A stretch of 49,858 bases of DNA, taken from contig JACABB010000037.1 in NCBI GenBank assembly GCA_013376985.1, forward strand, positions 1 to 49,858, given 5' to 3'. This DNA comes from Bacteroidales bacterium. GTDB taxonomy: Bacteria; Bacteroidota; Bacteroidia; Bacteroidales; Tenuifilaceae. The translations under genes and the position numbers were made by a program. Positions 9,194 through 19,118 of this stretch are shown in pieces. Each line of letters starts with the position of its first letter. The first letter of the stretch is position 1. The notes under the pieces are model-generated. The model ran no database searches. It saw nothing but the letters and a program-made list of their open reading frames with translations, and was not told the origin of the DNA.

Positions 9194-10239
9194 AATTGTA
9201 GGATTACTTTAACATGAAAATGTTTGGATTCATAGCCATAAACAAAATTATGTTTTTCTGGGTATATAAGAGCAAGTCTTTTCCTAAGATTTTCGAGACC
9301 AATTCCTGTTTCTTCAAGACCTTCCGTTTTTTGGTGATAGTCGGTGTTAAGTATTTCGAATGCAAGGATTTGATCATGTTCTATCATTGTAATCTTAATG
9401 AATGAATTTTCAATTGGGCTAATGCCGTGTTTAAAAGAGTTTTCTACTAGAGAGATGAATAAAAGAGGTGCAATTCTGGTAGTTGGATTGTCAATTGTAA
9501 AATCGGTTTCAATGGTTACATTTGGATTCATTCGAATCTTCATCAGAGCGATATAGTTTTTCAAAAACTCAACCTCTCCTGATAGGGGAACGGTTTCCTC
9601 ATTAGTTTCGTAAAGGTGATAGCGCATAAGTTTAGCCAATCCATGAACAGATTCCTGCGCTTTTTCTGGAGAAATATTAATTAGTGAATAGATATTATTG
9701 AGCGTATTAAAAAAGAAATGTGGATTTAACTGCATCTTTAAATTACTTAGTTTGGATTTTAGATTCTCATTTTCGAGAATTTTTCGCTCAGTTTCGGTTT
9801 TAAACCATCTACTAGTGGTTCGGATAGCTACACTTATACTAATAACAAACATAAAAGAGAAGTTATGTAGACCGAAAACAAACCCATTTGGAGGTTGAGG
9901 AAATCTTTTATTCATCGGCATAGGTTGGAAAAAATGCCTCAGTAAATCGGAGCAGTAAGAAAAAACAATGATCAAAATAATATTAGTTAAAAAGAACCAT
10001 AAAAGTTTCTTTTTGAACAGTAAGTTATTGATTAGTATGAAATAGTTTAAATAAAAAAGAAGTAGAGAAAAACTCATAGGTACCCAAATCAAAAAGTAGG
10101 AAATAGCTTCCCTTGGAGGCTCATTTGATTGAGGCCTATTAAAGGCAAAAATAATTGGGGCAGCAAACCAAAAACCCCACACCAACGTATGCAGGGCAAT
10201 GCTTACAAATACTTTTGATTTTGAATTGAGGTTTAACAT
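9190..10239 (-). CDS. LytS/YehU-type sensor histidine kinase
   Basis: A 349-residue kinase with four hydrophobic helices in the first 145 residues and no large periplasmic sensor domain. The His_kinase domain starts at about 160 with the phosphoacceptor His174 in MQLNPHFFFNTLNNIYSL; the ATPase domain follows with the N box (SLVENSFKHGI) and a glycine box (GIGLENLRKRL). The partner is the overlapping LytTR regulator. Lacking a periplasmic domain, it probably senses through the membrane or through a partner such as the exporter or the small secreted protein coded just upstream. Confidence 0.93.
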   Translation of the reverse strand: MLNLNSKSKVFVSIALHTLVWGFWFAAPIIFAFNRPQSNEPPREAISYFLIWVPMSFSLLLFYLNYFILINNLLFKKKLLWFFLTNIILIIVFSYCSDLLRHFFQPMPMNKRFPQPPNGFVFGLHNFSFMFVISISVAIRTTSRWFKTETERKILENENLKSKLSNLKMQLNPHFFFNTLNNIYSLINISPEKAQESVHGLAKLMRYHLYETNEETVPLSGEVEFLKNYIALMKIRMNPNVTIETDFTIDNPTTRIAPLLFISLVENSFKHGISPIENSFIKITMIEHDQILAFEILNTDYHQKTEGLEETGIGLENLRKRLALIYPEKHNFVYGYESKHFHVKVILQL

Positions 10240-10275
10240 TGAAATTTGGTTTAGGGTGGGTTTAATTTTATTTTG

Positions 10276-10659
10276 CTATCTGCCGTCTAATCGTTCATGC
10301 ATGCCATCTCTGTTGGGTCTATTTCCTCTATTTTTTCTATCTTCCATGAACTTTTGGTAAGCCTTAAACTGTTCATTGGTAAGAAATGATTTCACCTTTA
10401 AATCCCTTTTACTTTCCATTTTCAGCATATCAGGACGATTCCCCGATTCTCTTTCTTTTCTCATGCCCTCAAAAAAGTTTATAAAAACAACCTTTAATGA
10501 GTCCTGAATGGATTGGGTAATAGTTATTTGCTTGGTTAGTTCATCAATTGTTCTTGTTGCCCTTGTTTTAGGATCAAAATTTGGATGCTCTTGCCTTTGT
10601 GCGTTGACAACAAAGGTGCTCATAAAGACGATAATAATCAAAAATTTAACTCGTTTCAT
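10276..10659 (-). CDS. Small secreted Spy/CpxP-like protein
   Basis: A 127-residue protein with a signal peptide (about 1-20, ending VVNAQRQ) and a helical, charged body. The segment EQFKAYQKFMEDRKNR near the C-terminus and the repeated helix pattern (LTKQITITQSIQDSLKVVFINFFEGMRKER) resemble LTxxQ-motif periplasmic proteins such as Spy and CpxP, which bind unfolded proteins or modulate envelope stress sensors. It sits between the exporter permease (25 bases) and the kinase (36 bases), so a role in sensing or buffering envelope stress is a reasonable inference. No direct evidence of function. Confidence 0.68.
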   Translation of the reverse strand: MKRVKFLIIIVFMSTFVVNAQRQEHPNFDPKTRATRTIDELTKQITITQSIQDSLKVVFINFFEGMRKERESGNRPDMLKMESKRDLKVKSFLTNEQFKAYQKFMEDRKNRGNRPNRDGMHERLDGR

Positions 10660-10684
10660 AGTGGTATTAAGTTATTAAATGATG

Positions 10685-11905
10685 TTATTCGTAACGTAAT
10701 GCTTCAATTGGATCAAGGTATGAGGCCTTTCTTGCGGGATACCAACCAAAAAATACTCCAGTAATGAAACAGACTAGAAATGAGAGGATAATCGAAAGCG
10801 AGGTTATGGTTATTGGCCAGCCCAGAATTGATGCTAGTGCATACGAAGTTGTAATACCGAGAGCAACGCCTATGATACCTCCGGCAATACTGATCATCAC
10901 AGCCTCAATTAAAAATTGAAACATAATATCAATTTCTCTTCCTCCTATAGCCATACGAAGCCCTATCTCGCGAGTTCTTTCAGTAACCGAGACAAACATG
11001 ATATTCATAATACCAATACCTCCAACAAGTAATGAGATACTCGCAATTGCAGCAAGGAGAATTGTAAGCATTTGGGTAATAGAGCTAAACGTTGATATTA
11101 ACTCGGCTTGAGTTCTGACAGAGAAATCATCTTCCTGAGAATCCTTGAGTTTATGCGATTGTCGTAACGCAGCAGTAATTTCCTTAAGAGCAATATCGGA
11201 GGATTTTTCATCAATAGCCGAGGCAAAAATATTTTGAATATAGGTAATGGCAAGCACTCTTTTTTGGATTGTGGTATAGGGTGTTAGTATGATATCATCC
11301 TGATCCTGTCCAAATGTATTTTCACCTTTTTCGGCAAGAGTTCCAATTACTTTAAATGGGATATTCTTAAAACGTATTGTTTTTCCAATTGGGGAATCGC
11401 CATCAGCGAAAAGGTTTTCGATCACCGTTTTACCTAAAACACAAACCTTTGCCGCAGTGGCAACATCTTGTTCAGAGAACATGATACCATCCTTTATAGA
11501 CATCTTTCGGATTTCAAGAAAGTTAGTGCCTACGCCTTGGATAGAGGTTGGCCAATTTTTTGAGGCATAAATGGTTTGACCACGCCCGCTAACCAATGGT
11601 GATACAAGAGCAACATTAGGACATTGTTGTTGTATTGCTTCCAAATCCTTTATTGTTAAGTTTTGCATTGAACTAGCATCTAATCTAACGCCACCAGGTG
11701 CATCACTATTTGGTCTAATCATAAGCATATTAGTACCCATGCTAGAAATTTGATCCTGTATGCTTTTTTTCGATCCTTGTCCAATTGCCAGCATAGCAAT
11801 TACTGATGCAACTCCAATTATGATTCCCAGCATGGTTAAAATGGTTCTCATCTTATTTCGAGCCATCGCCATTAGGGCTATTTTAATTAAATTTATAGGA
11901 CTCAT
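10685..11905 (-). CDS. MacB-type ABC transporter permease
   Basis: A 406-residue permease with one N-terminal membrane helix (about 20-40), a MacB-PCD periplasmic domain (about 45-245) and a C-terminal FtsX domain with three helices (about 280-395), ending in the usual ARKASYLDPIEALRYE. This is the MacB/FtsX fold that couples ATP hydrolysis to mechanical export across the periplasm through an adaptor and an outer-membrane channel. Unlike E. coli MacB the ATPase is a separate gene, 9 bases upstream. Substrate unknown; macrolide-type drugs, peptides or lipoproteins are all possible for the family. Confidence 0.93.
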   Translation of the reverse strand: MSPINLIKIALMAMARNKMRTILTMLGIIIGVASVIAMLAIGQGSKKSIQDQISSMGTNMLMIRPNSDAPGGVRLDASSMQNLTIKDLEAIQQQCPNVALVSPLVSGRGQTIYASKNWPTSIQGVGTNFLEIRKMSIKDGIMFSEQDVATAAKVCVLGKTVIENLFADGDSPIGKTIRFKNIPFKVIGTLAEKGENTFGQDQDDIILTPYTTIQKRVLAITYIQNIFASAIDEKSSDIALKEITAALRQSHKLKDSQEDDFSVRTQAELISTFSSITQMLTILLAAIASISLLVGGIGIMNIMFVSVTERTREIGLRMAIGGREIDIMFQFLIEAVMISIAGGIIGVALGITTSYALASILGWPITITSLSIILSFLVCFITGVFFGWYPARKASYLDPIEALRYE

Positions 11906-11914
11906 AATCTTATA

Positions 11915-12664
11915 CTAAATTTCGTCATCATTTACAGGTAAATTTTCTAGATACCATTTTGCCGATTTTGGATTATCGATGATGATATCCTTAATAATGT
12001 GCCCATCCCTGAGCGTTATAGTTCTTTTGCTGAGCGAGGCAATATCAGGTTCGTGAGTCACAAAAACGATAGTTTTCCCTTTTTGATTCAACTCTTGGAA
12101 AAGAGCGAGTATCTCATAGGATGTTTTTGAATCGAGGTTTCCCGTTGCTTCATCAGCAAGGAGCATTACAGGATCATTTACTAAGGCTCTAGCGATTGCT
12201 ACACGTTGCTGCTGCCCTCCCGAGAGTTGGTTAGGTGTATGACCCATTCTATCTGCTAGTCCAACCGCTTCAAGGGCAGCAATAGCCCTGCTTTTTCGCT
12301 CTTTAGAAGATATTTTTGAGTTGTAGAGCAGGGGGAGTTCAACATTCTCTAGCGCAGATGTCCTTGGAAGCAGATTGAACGATTGGAATACAAAACCAAT
12401 TTTGTGATTTCTTAATCGGGCTAACTCATTTTTTGATAATGATGCGATAGAAACATTATCGAGTAGGTATTTGCCATCCGTTGGACGATCCAAACATCCT
12501 AGAATATTTAGCATGGTGGTTTTGCCCGAACCGCTGGCTCCCATGATGGTCAGGAATTCACCCTCTTTAACATCGAAAGAAACACCCTTAAGGGCTCTTA
12601 CCGTTTCGCTCCCAACAGTAAAGTTTCGCTTGAGGTTTTCAATATGAATTATTGCTTGTTCCAT
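11915..12664 (-). CDS. ABC transporter ATP-binding protein, MacB/LolD type
   Basis: A 249-residue ATPase with Walker [10 protein letters not shown] (about 42-50), Q loop in [10 protein letters not shown], signature LSGGQQQR, Walker [14 protein letters not shown] and the H-loop His in FVTHEPD. The sequence is of the MacB/LolD/FtsE class. It powers the permease coded next (9-base gap) and follows the adaptor gene by 11 bases, so these subunits are made from one transcript. Confidence 0.95.
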   Translation of the reverse strand: MEQAIIHIENLKRNFTVGSETVRALKGVSFDVKEGEFLTIMGASGSGKTTMLNILGCLDRPTDGKYLLDNVSIASLSKNELARLRNHKIGFVFQSFNLLPRTSALENVELPLLYNSKISSKERKSRAIAALEAVGLADRMGHTPNQLSGGQQQRVAIARALVNDPVMLLADEATGNLDSKTSYEILALFQELNQKGKTIVFVTHEPDIASLSKRTITLRDGHIIKDIIIDNPKSAKWYLENLPVNDDEI

Positions 12665-12675
12665 TTTTTGATTTT

Positions 12676-13995
12676 TTAACGACCTCCTCTTTTAGGCATC
12701 TGCGGCATAAATGGACTTTTCGCTTCAGTTGTCTTTGCATTTTTCTGAACTTTAGTTGAAGCCACAATTATTGAATCACCCTCTTTAAGACCCTTTTGTA
12801 TTTCAACCATTGTTCCGTTTTCTAAACCAGTTCTTACCATTTTTTGGATTAGTGTATCGCCAGATAATGTCCAAACTGATCCAAAATTTTTCTTCATTTT
12901 CTTGGTACGATTGTTTGTATTTCCACTTTGAGACAATCCACCTTCTTGACTTCTTGTATTCTGCGAATTTCCTTGCGACACCCTTTGACCCGCTCCTTGG
13001 TATGTACCCGAACTCATATTTCTTTTGTGCATTGTACTATCCCTCTGGAATGCTTTAACTATATATTTTGATGAAACATCAGCATCGGGGGTGAACCTGA
13101 GCGCTTTTGCTGGTACAAGGACTACGCTATCAGCATTTTTTGTGATGATGCTTACGCTGGCGGTTAATCCTGGCATTAATTTCAGATCGGGATTTGGAGC
13201 CTCAATTATCACCTGATAAGTAACTACATTGGCTGAAACGGTGGGATTAAGTCTGATTTGTGTGACTTTCCCTTCAAAATTATCATCTGGGTAGGCATCA
13301 ACCGTAAAGGTTACTTTTTGATCCAATTTAACTTGACCTATATCAGCTTCATCTACGTTAGCCTGCACCTTCATTTTAGTTAAATCCTTTGCTATGGAAA
13401 AGAGGGTTGGTGTACTAAAGCTCGCAGCAACTGTTTGTCCCTCATCAACGTTTCGTGCAAGGATAATTCCATCGATTGGTGAATAGATAGTTGCATATGA
13501 CAAGTTTACTTTTGCTTGCTCTAATGATGATTTCAATCGCTCAACATTTGTTTTAGCGTTGTTATAATTATACTGAGCTAACTGGTAATCAACTTCGCTG
13601 ACCATTGAGGTCTCGAAAAGTTTTTTTGAACGGGTATAATTTTGCTCTTGGTAGGTTAGCTCATTTTGGGCAGAAGCCAAAGAGGCTTGAGATTGAACCA
13701 TTATAGCATTTAGTGTCGATCTATCGAGTTCAGCTAGTAGTTGACCCTTCTTTACTGTTGAATTAAAATCGACATAAATTTTCTTTATTACACCAGATAC
13801 CTGAGTACCAACATCAACCTTATCAATAGGTGCTACTGTTCCTGTTGCAGTTACAGTATTAAAAATATTTCCTTTGGTAACAGCCGCAGATTCAAGTTTT
13901 ATTACCTGTTTATTTTCTCTTGAGAAGGTAAAAAATGCGACTATTGCTATAATTACAATTATCAAGGTAATTATAGTTGTTTTCCTTTTTTTCAT
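12676..13995 (-). CDS. MacA-type periplasmic adaptor of the exporter
   Basis: A 439-residue membrane-fusion protein with an N-terminal anchor (about 7-24), a barrel-sandwich hybrid/lipoyl-like domain (GTVAPIDKVDVGTQVSGVIKK near 52-75 and the returning YSPIDGIILARNVDEGQTV near 165-185), an alpha-helical hairpin (about 95-160) and beta-barrel domains. It links the MacB-type permease to the TolC-like channel. An unusual stretch at about 325-370, rich in Q, N, S and G, interrupts the membrane-proximal part and has no counterpart in E. coli MacA. It is 27 bases after the channel gene and 11 before the ATPase. Confidence 0.92.
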   Translation of the reverse strand: MKKRKTTIITLIIVIIAIVAFFTFSRENKQVIKLESAAVTKGNIFNTVTATGTVAPIDKVDVGTQVSGVIKKIYVDFNSTVKKGQLLAELDRSTLNAIMVQSQASLASAQNELTYQEQNYTRSKKLFETSMVSEVDYQLAQYNYNNAKTNVERLKSSLEQAKVNLSYATIYSPIDGIILARNVDEGQTVAASFSTPTLFSIAKDLTKMKVQANVDEADIGQVKLDQKVTFTVDAYPDDNFEGKVTQIRLNPTVSANVVTYQVIIEAPNPDLKLMPGLTASVSIITKNADSVVLVPAKALRFTPDADVSSKYIVKAFQRDSTMHKRNMSSGTYQGAGQRVSQGNSQNTRSQEGGLSQSGNTNNRTKKMKKNFGSVWTLSGDTLIQKMVRTGLENGTMVEIQKGLKEGDSIIVASTKVQKNAKTTEAKSPFMPQMPKRGGR

Positions 13996-14022
13996 TGTTA
14001 ATATATTTAAATCATTTTTTGG

Positions 14023-15372
14023 TTAAAGTGAAATGGGTTTACCCATGTAAAAGTCGAGTATCTTTCGATTAAGAATCGCTGAATACTTGGCTTGTATAAG
14101 TTCTTTCTTAGCGTTGAGTATAGTGTTTTTCACCTTTAGAAGGTCAACTGTATTGATCATTCCAAGGTTAAATTGTGCTTCGGAGAGTTTATAACTTTCG
14201 TTAGCACTTGAGAATTGAACAACGGCAGCATCGTATCTGCTTTTCCCTGCAATTGTATTTTGATAAACGCTCTCAACATTTTGAAGTAAATTTTTCTTTG
14301 TTTCTTGCATTGTAAGATCTGCTTGCTCAAGATTAATTCTTGATCGCTGAATTGTAGTTTTGGTTATATTTTTACTGAAAATGGGAATATTTAAAGCAAG
14401 CCCAATCTTCTGTGTTTGGTTGTCAGTAAGTTGAGGGTTAAAACCTTTACTATTTAAACTCGAAAAACTTGTTGAGTAATTAGCGTTCATACTCAATGAC
14501 GGTAGGTAACCTGCTTTTGCAATTTTTACTCCTATTTCTGCAACACTCTTATTCAGCTCGCTAAATTTCATATCGGGTAAAACCGATAAGGATGTATTAA
14601 AGGCTTCGTTGATAGATGGTAGCAAGCTATACTCTTTATCAAAATCAATTTCGGGGAATGCAACATAAAAAGTGTCGGTAACTGGAATTTCAAGTAATTG
14701 CTTTAGGCTGGTGATATTTGAAATAAGAGTATTCTGTGCAATAACTAAGGAGTACTGATCGCTAGCATACTGAGCCTCGAGTTGAGCCTGATCTGTTTTT
14801 GCAATTGAGCCTGCTTTAAGGAGCTGTTGTGCTCTTTCAACCTGTTTCTGAGAGGTAATAAGTATTTCCTTAGCGTAATCTACCGACTCTTTAGCATAAA
14901 GTGCATTTAGGTAAGCCTGTGTAATTGATAGTGTTATGCTATTCTTGGTTAGCTCAATATCTAAATTTGCCATCTCAATGTTGAGTTGACTTTGTTTTAT
15001 GCTGTTTGATATCACTCCCCCATTGTAAACAGTGAGGTTTGATGAAAGGGATGCTGTTGTGCCATTATTCAAGTCCCATTTTAAAGGACTCCCATTACCA
15101 GCACTAAGGACTTTAGAGTTTGTAAATGATTCTGATATTGTACCACTTAGATTAGGTAATCGATCAGACTTTGTTTTAAGTAAATCGGCTTCGCTGCTCA
15201 AGACGGTAAGTTTCTTTTTATTCACCTGAATATTATGCTCAAGCGCATAGTTGAGGCACTGGTTTAGATCCCACGCTTGTTGGGATTTTTCTTGGGCGGG
15301 TAAAAGTTGAGTAACCCCAAGAATTAGGATAACCTGGAAACCAATTTTAGATATGATGTTTCTTTTGCTCAT
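14023..15372 (-). CDS. TolC-family outer-membrane efflux channel
   Basis: A 449-residue protein with a signal peptide (about 1-26, LLPAQEKSQQ) and two OEP repeats: long coiled-coil helices around 140-230 and 345-430 separated by beta-barrel strands. WDLNQCLNYALEHNIQV near the N-terminus and ISITQAYLNALYAKE are typical. It forms the exit duct for the exporter coded downstream. It is the first gene of the seven-gene minus-strand unit, so the promoter should lie between it and the DUF4249 gene, in the 249 bases from 15373 to 15621. Confidence 0.93.
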   Translation of the reverse strand: MSKRNIISKIGFQVILILGVTQLLPAQEKSQQAWDLNQCLNYALEHNIQVNKKKLTVLSSEADLLKTKSDRLPNLSGTISESFTNSKVLSAGNGSPLKWDLNNGTTASLSSNLTVYNGGVISNSIKQSQLNIEMANLDIELTKNSITLSITQAYLNALYAKESVDYAKEILITSQKQVERAQQLLKAGSIAKTDQAQLEAQYASDQYSLVIAQNTLISNITSLKQLLEIPVTDTFYVAFPEIDFDKEYSLLPSINEAFNTSLSVLPDMKFSELNKSVAEIGVKIAKAGYLPSLSMNANYSTSFSSLNSKGFNPQLTDNQTQKIGLALNIPIFSKNITKTTIQRSRINLEQADLTMQETKKNLLQNVESVYQNTIAGKSRYDAAVVQFSSANESYKLSEAQFNLGMINTVDLLKVKNTILNAKKELIQAKYSAILNRKILDFYMGKPISL

Positions 15373-15447
15373 AGTTGGAAATTATTTGAGTTCAACACTC
15401 ACTTTTATCATAAAAGATACGATGCAAAAATCCTTCAGAAGTTATTT

Positions 15448-15502
15448 AAAAGCAAACAAACTAGATGTTTGGGTTAAAAGAATGGATGGATAGTTTGCTT
15501 TT
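15448..15502. repeat. Inverted repeat upstream of the exporter operon
   Basis: AAAAGCAAAC at 15448-15457 is matched by its exact complement GTTTGCTTTT at 15493-15502, with 35 bases between. It lies 76 bases upstream of the channel gene. It could be a weak terminator of the receptor operon that ends at 15622 or a regulator site for the exporter operon; the sequence alone does not decide. Confidence 0.35.
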
Positions 15503-15621
15503 GTGGACGATTGGTTTTATCGATAGAATGTTAGCGATAGCATTGCTGCTTATCAAAAATGATTAATTTATTTGGCTATTGGCCAAGTAGCAATGATTAT
15601 AGAGTAAAAATAAAGTGATGT

Positions 15622-16419
15622 TTAATCATAGACCTCAACTCTAATTGTATCGGAGTTTATTCCTGTAAATATACCTAAACCTCCCTCAATGTTAGTTGGC
15701 AGGGTAGTAAGGTTTAATGATGAACTTCCATTGTTTTCGTAAAGCGATACATATTCAGGATTCAGGTTAAAAAGGATTATCCGATGAGTTCCATAGTAGT
15801 TGAAACTACGCATATTAAGTTCGTAGGAGTTTGTTTGAAGAGGCTCATTTCGGAAAACTCTTTTGAGGCTAAACCGTGTACTATCGAAAATTGCAACAGG
15901 TTTTTTTTCAATATTTTCAACAACGACTAAGAAATACCTGCTATCGGGATTAGACCATGTTAGTTTGATTGGATCAGGAAAGGATGGTGGAGCACCAGAA
16001 CCAGGATTAAACATAGCAATTGCGATTGATGTTGCAGAGGCCTTGTAACTCTTGGGTTTCTCCGGAATAGTTGTTTCCGAGGTTATTAACTTTCCTTTAT
16101 AGTCAAAACGCATACTATATTTTTCATTTGCCCTCATAATTAGGGTATTACTTTCATATATTCCAGAACCTTTATCGATCATAATCTCCGAAATATCATT
16201 ATTAGTGAGAGTAATTTCTAACCCTTCAATTGGCATTTCAGAGCTATCATTCGTTGCGTAGGTAATCTCTTTGGATACGCTAATTCTTGCTTTTTGATCT
16301 GCATTTAGGTAGCCCTCAACAATAACTTTGTCGGAGTTGATGTATTGCTGCTCTACCTTTTGGCATGATATAAAGGGCATTAATATGGTGACTGCCAGAA
16401 GTATTTTCAAAGTTTTCAT
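15622..16419 (-). CDS. DUF4249 lipoprotein, partner of the TonB-dependent receptor
   Basis: A 265-residue protein with a lipoprotein signal (MKTLKILLAVTILMPFISCQK, lipobox Cys near residue 20). The fold is beta-rich, with VIVEGYLNADQKARISVSKEI near the N-terminus and WSNPDSRYFLVVVENI in the middle, as in DUF4249 proteins. These are regularly coded just after a TonB-dependent receptor in Bacteroidota and are thought to be surface-exposed partners, though their ligands are unknown. Here the receptor gene is 11 bases upstream, so one transcript is very likely. Confidence 0.85.
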   Translation of the reverse strand: MKTLKILLAVTILMPFISCQKVEQQYINSDKVIVEGYLNADQKARISVSKEITYATNDSSEMPIEGLEITLTNNDISEIMIDKGSGIYESNTLIMRANEKYSMRFDYKGKLITSETTIPEKPKSYKASATSIAIAMFNPGSGAPPSFPDPIKLTWSNPDSRYFLVVVENIEKKPVAIFDSTRFSLKRVFRNEPLQTNSYELNMRSFNYYGTHRIILFNLNPEYVSLYENNGSSSLNLTTLPTNIEGGLGIFTGINSDTIRVEVYD

Positions 16420-16430
16420 ACTATCTTGTT

Positions 16431-19118
16431 TTATCGAAATTTGATATTTAGACTGATATTCGGTGTGATTCCCAGAAACTTCACAGGTGTTTTAATAATT
16501 TGGTTTTCAATTATCTCGTATTCATTATACCAGATATTACTTCGGTTATAAAGATTGAAAATTGAGAAACCCAAGGTACATGGCGAATCGGGGCCGAGAA
16601 TAAAGTTATACGAGGCAGATACATCAAGGCGATGATATGCAGGTAGTCGCATCCCATTTTTTACTGTAACATTGATATAATTGCGGGTTGTTCCATCAAG
16701 AAGTGTAAGCTGATATCCCCCTTCGGGTGCTGTATAGGGTTTCCCTGTGGCGAATATCCAAGTGGCTGAAAAGTCCCATTTACGCCATTTATATGAATTA
16801 ACTAACTTAAATTCATGCGTTACATCGTTGGAAGCATAGAAATAGTAATTGCCATAGTTATTGAACTTATTTATAACACGACCAATTGTATAGCCTATCC
16901 AACCTGTGTAATCGCCATATTTTTTTTGGAAAAGAAAATCGATACCCTCGGCAACGCCTGAACCAATTTGGTAATTCTCTTCATAGGAAACGCTTTGATG
17001 CATGGTTTCAAAGCGGAGAGAATATTCCGAAAGGCTACTCAATGATTTATAGTAACCCTCAACGTCAATTAAGAAATCTTTTGTTTCGTAGGAAAATCCA
17101 GCAATAAAATGATTCGATGAGCTTACAGGTAGTTTTTTTCCATCGGCTAGAGCCCAAAAATCGCGACTTCCCTGAAGAATATCTTCACGTACTACTCTTT
17201 TAGCGAATTGATAATATCTCCCAATGGAAGATTTAAATTTTAACCTTGAATTGAGCTGATAGGAAGCACCGATTCTTGGCTCTATATAACTTTTGCTAGT
17301 ATTAGTAAAATAGTTATACCTCAAACCAGTGGTAACATTTAATTTCTCATTCAGAAAATTCATTTTATCCTGAAGATAACCCGATAATGTTGCTCCATTT
17401 GTTCTGCGGTCGATAATTTTCAGTGTGTCATTTTGAGAGTATGAGTAATTAATTGAGTTGAAAATTGACTGCGCGCCAAACTCAAGTTTATGTTTACTAG
17501 TTAATTTATATTCAAAATCTACTTTAGCGGTATAATCTAAAAGATTGTTATTTTCAAGAACCCCACGATTAATAGTTTGAGTATTTCCTTCCTTGTCGAC
17601 ATAGCTACCGCCTGTTGATCGATCACGTTTACTAAAATAGTTTGAAAAACTTAAAAGAGCATTTGTAAAAAACTTATCATTCCAGTTCTTCGACCATTTT
17701 AATGATGATCCTGTATTTCCCCAGTATGTTAAATCGGTTGACTTCATACTAAAACTACGGAATCCAAAACCTCCACCTCCTGGGCCACCACCAGGACCTC
17801 GGGGTTTAATAGAATTATCTAAATCATCAGCTCCGTTGTAAAAGCTGAATGAAATGTTTTCGTTCTCACTAATTCGGTATGTATATTTTGCGTTAATATC
17901 GTAGAAATATGATTTTAGATTATTATTGTCTTGTCCAGGAGGCTCTTGTGAATTTGTATTATCCGATTGAATATTAAATTGATTAAAAATTTTATTGTAA
18001 ACAGGACTCTGCCAGCTTCTTCGAAATGAAATAATTATTGAGGATTTTTCACCAATGGGAGATTCTGTAAAGGCGTTCATCGATAGCATTCCAATATCCA
18101 TGCAAGCATTAAATCTTTTGCGATCACCTTCCTTTCCAGTGATCTCAACAACACTTGAAAGTCTGCCACCAAATTTTGCATCGAAACCTCCTTTGTAAAG
18201 TTGTACGTCTTTAATAGCATTTGAGTTAAATGAACTGAAGAACCCAAAAAGGTGTTCGACATTGTAAACCGTAAAACCATCATAAAGGACAAGTGATTGA
18301 TCTGGAGTTCCTCCACGCACATATAATCCCGATGAATTCTCATTGGCAGCACTTATACCCGGCATTAGTTGAAAAGATCTGAGTATATCTTTTTCACCAA
18401 GATTAGGTAGTGTATTAAGTTTTAAGGGTGTAAGCTTAATCATGCTTGTTTTTTCGTTGGCTTCAAGGATATCCTGCTTTTGTCCCGTTACAACTACTTC
18501 CTTGATTTCTTGAGATGCCACATTCAATTCAATTAGCAGGTTATTGATTGGAGATTCGGGGGTTAGGTAAAGGGTTTGCTTTTCGTACCCGATGTAGCTA
18601 CAAATTAGAGTTACCGTATCGCAGGGTACATTTACCAAGGTAAAATGCCCATCTACGTTAGTTGCTCCGCCTATTGTAGTCCCTTTTACTGCTACGTTGA
18701 CAAAAGGGAGAGTTTCCCTTGTTGAATTATCGATAATTTTGCCGGATAGGGTGATATTATACCGTTTGGGTTTACCCCTATAACTCTTTACGCCATCGAG
18801 TTTCTTGAGATTTTGATTCTCCCATCGCTCTATTATGTGTATTACCTTATCATTACTAATATAATACTTTAGTTTATTTGTACGACAGATTTTATCTAAG
18901 AACTCTTCCAGCGATTGTTGAAATGGTCGCTCTTCGATGTTTATAGAATTAGCCAACTCCTTATCAAAAGAGAAAACAACCCCATGTTTTTGGCTAATCC
19001 TATTAAGAGCACTTTCGAGAGTTCCAAAATAGAGTCCATCAATTTTAATATTAGCTGGTACTTGGGAGTAACTGGAATATGCCGAAAGAATAAAAATTAA
19101 GATCACAAGTTTTTTCAT
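16431..19118 (-). CDS. TonB-dependent receptor with N-terminal STN and carboxypeptidase-like domains
   Basis: About 895 residues from the ATG at 19118, which is preceded at a good distance by AAAGGTG; a GTG two codons earlier (19124) is the alternative start. After the signal peptide comes an STN-like domain (about 25-100, FDKELANSINIEERPFQQSLEEFL), then a CarboxypepD-reg-like domain (about 125-205), the plug (about 215-330, with GLYVRGGTPDQSLVLYDG) and a 22-stranded barrel ending in a C-terminal aromatic residue pattern (NIKFR). It imports an unknown ligand through the outer membrane using TonB energy. STN domains usually talk to a FecR-type anti-sigma factor, but none is coded nearby. A glycine-rich loop lies near residues 440-455. 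Confidence 0.93.
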   Translation of the reverse strand: MKKLVILIFILSAYSSYSQVPANIKIDGLYFGTLESALNRISQKHGVVFSFDKELANSINIEERPFQQSLEEFLDKICRTNKLKYYISNDKVIHIIERWENQNLKKLDGVKSYRGKPKRYNITLSGKIIDNSTRETLPFVNVAVKGTTIGGATNVDGHFTLVNVPCDTVTLICSYIGYEKQTLYLTPESPINNLLIELNVASQEIKEVVVTGQKQDILEANEKTSMIKLTPLKLNTLPNLGEKDILRSFQLMPGISAANENSSGLYVRGGTPDQSLVLYDGFTVYNVEHLFGFFSSFNSNAIKDVQLYKGGFDAKFGGRLSSVVEITGKEGDRKRFNACMDIGMLSMNAFTESPIGEKSSIIISFRRSWQSPVYNKIFNQFNIQSDNTNSQEPPGQDNNNLKSYFYDINAKYTYRISENENISFSFYNGADDLDNSIKPRGPGGGPGGGGFGFRSFSMKSTDLTYWGNTGSSLKWSKNWNDKFFTNALLSFSNYFSKRDRSTGGSYVDKEGNTQTINRGVLENNNLLDYTAKVDFEYKLTSKHKLEFGAQSIFNSINYSYSQNDTLKIIDRRTNGATLSGYLQDKMNFLNEKLNVTTGLRYNYFTNTSKSYIEPRIGASYQLNSRLKFKSSIGRYYQFAKRVVREDILQGSRDFWALADGKKLPVSSSNHFIAGFSYETKDFLIDVEGYYKSLSSLSEYSLRFETMHQSVSYEENYQIGSGVAEGIDFLFQKKYGDYTGWIGYTIGRVINKFNNYGNYYFYASNDVTHEFKLVNSYKWRKWDFSATWIFATGKPYTAPEGGYQLTLLDGTTRNYINVTVKNGMRLPAYHRLDVSASYNFILGPDSPCTLGFSIFNLYNRSNIWYNEYEIIENQIIKTPVKFLGITPNISLNIKFR

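Noticed and set aside
18077-18352. 91-residue minus-strand frame within the TonB receptor gene
   Set aside because: Out-of-frame shadow of the receptor plug region.
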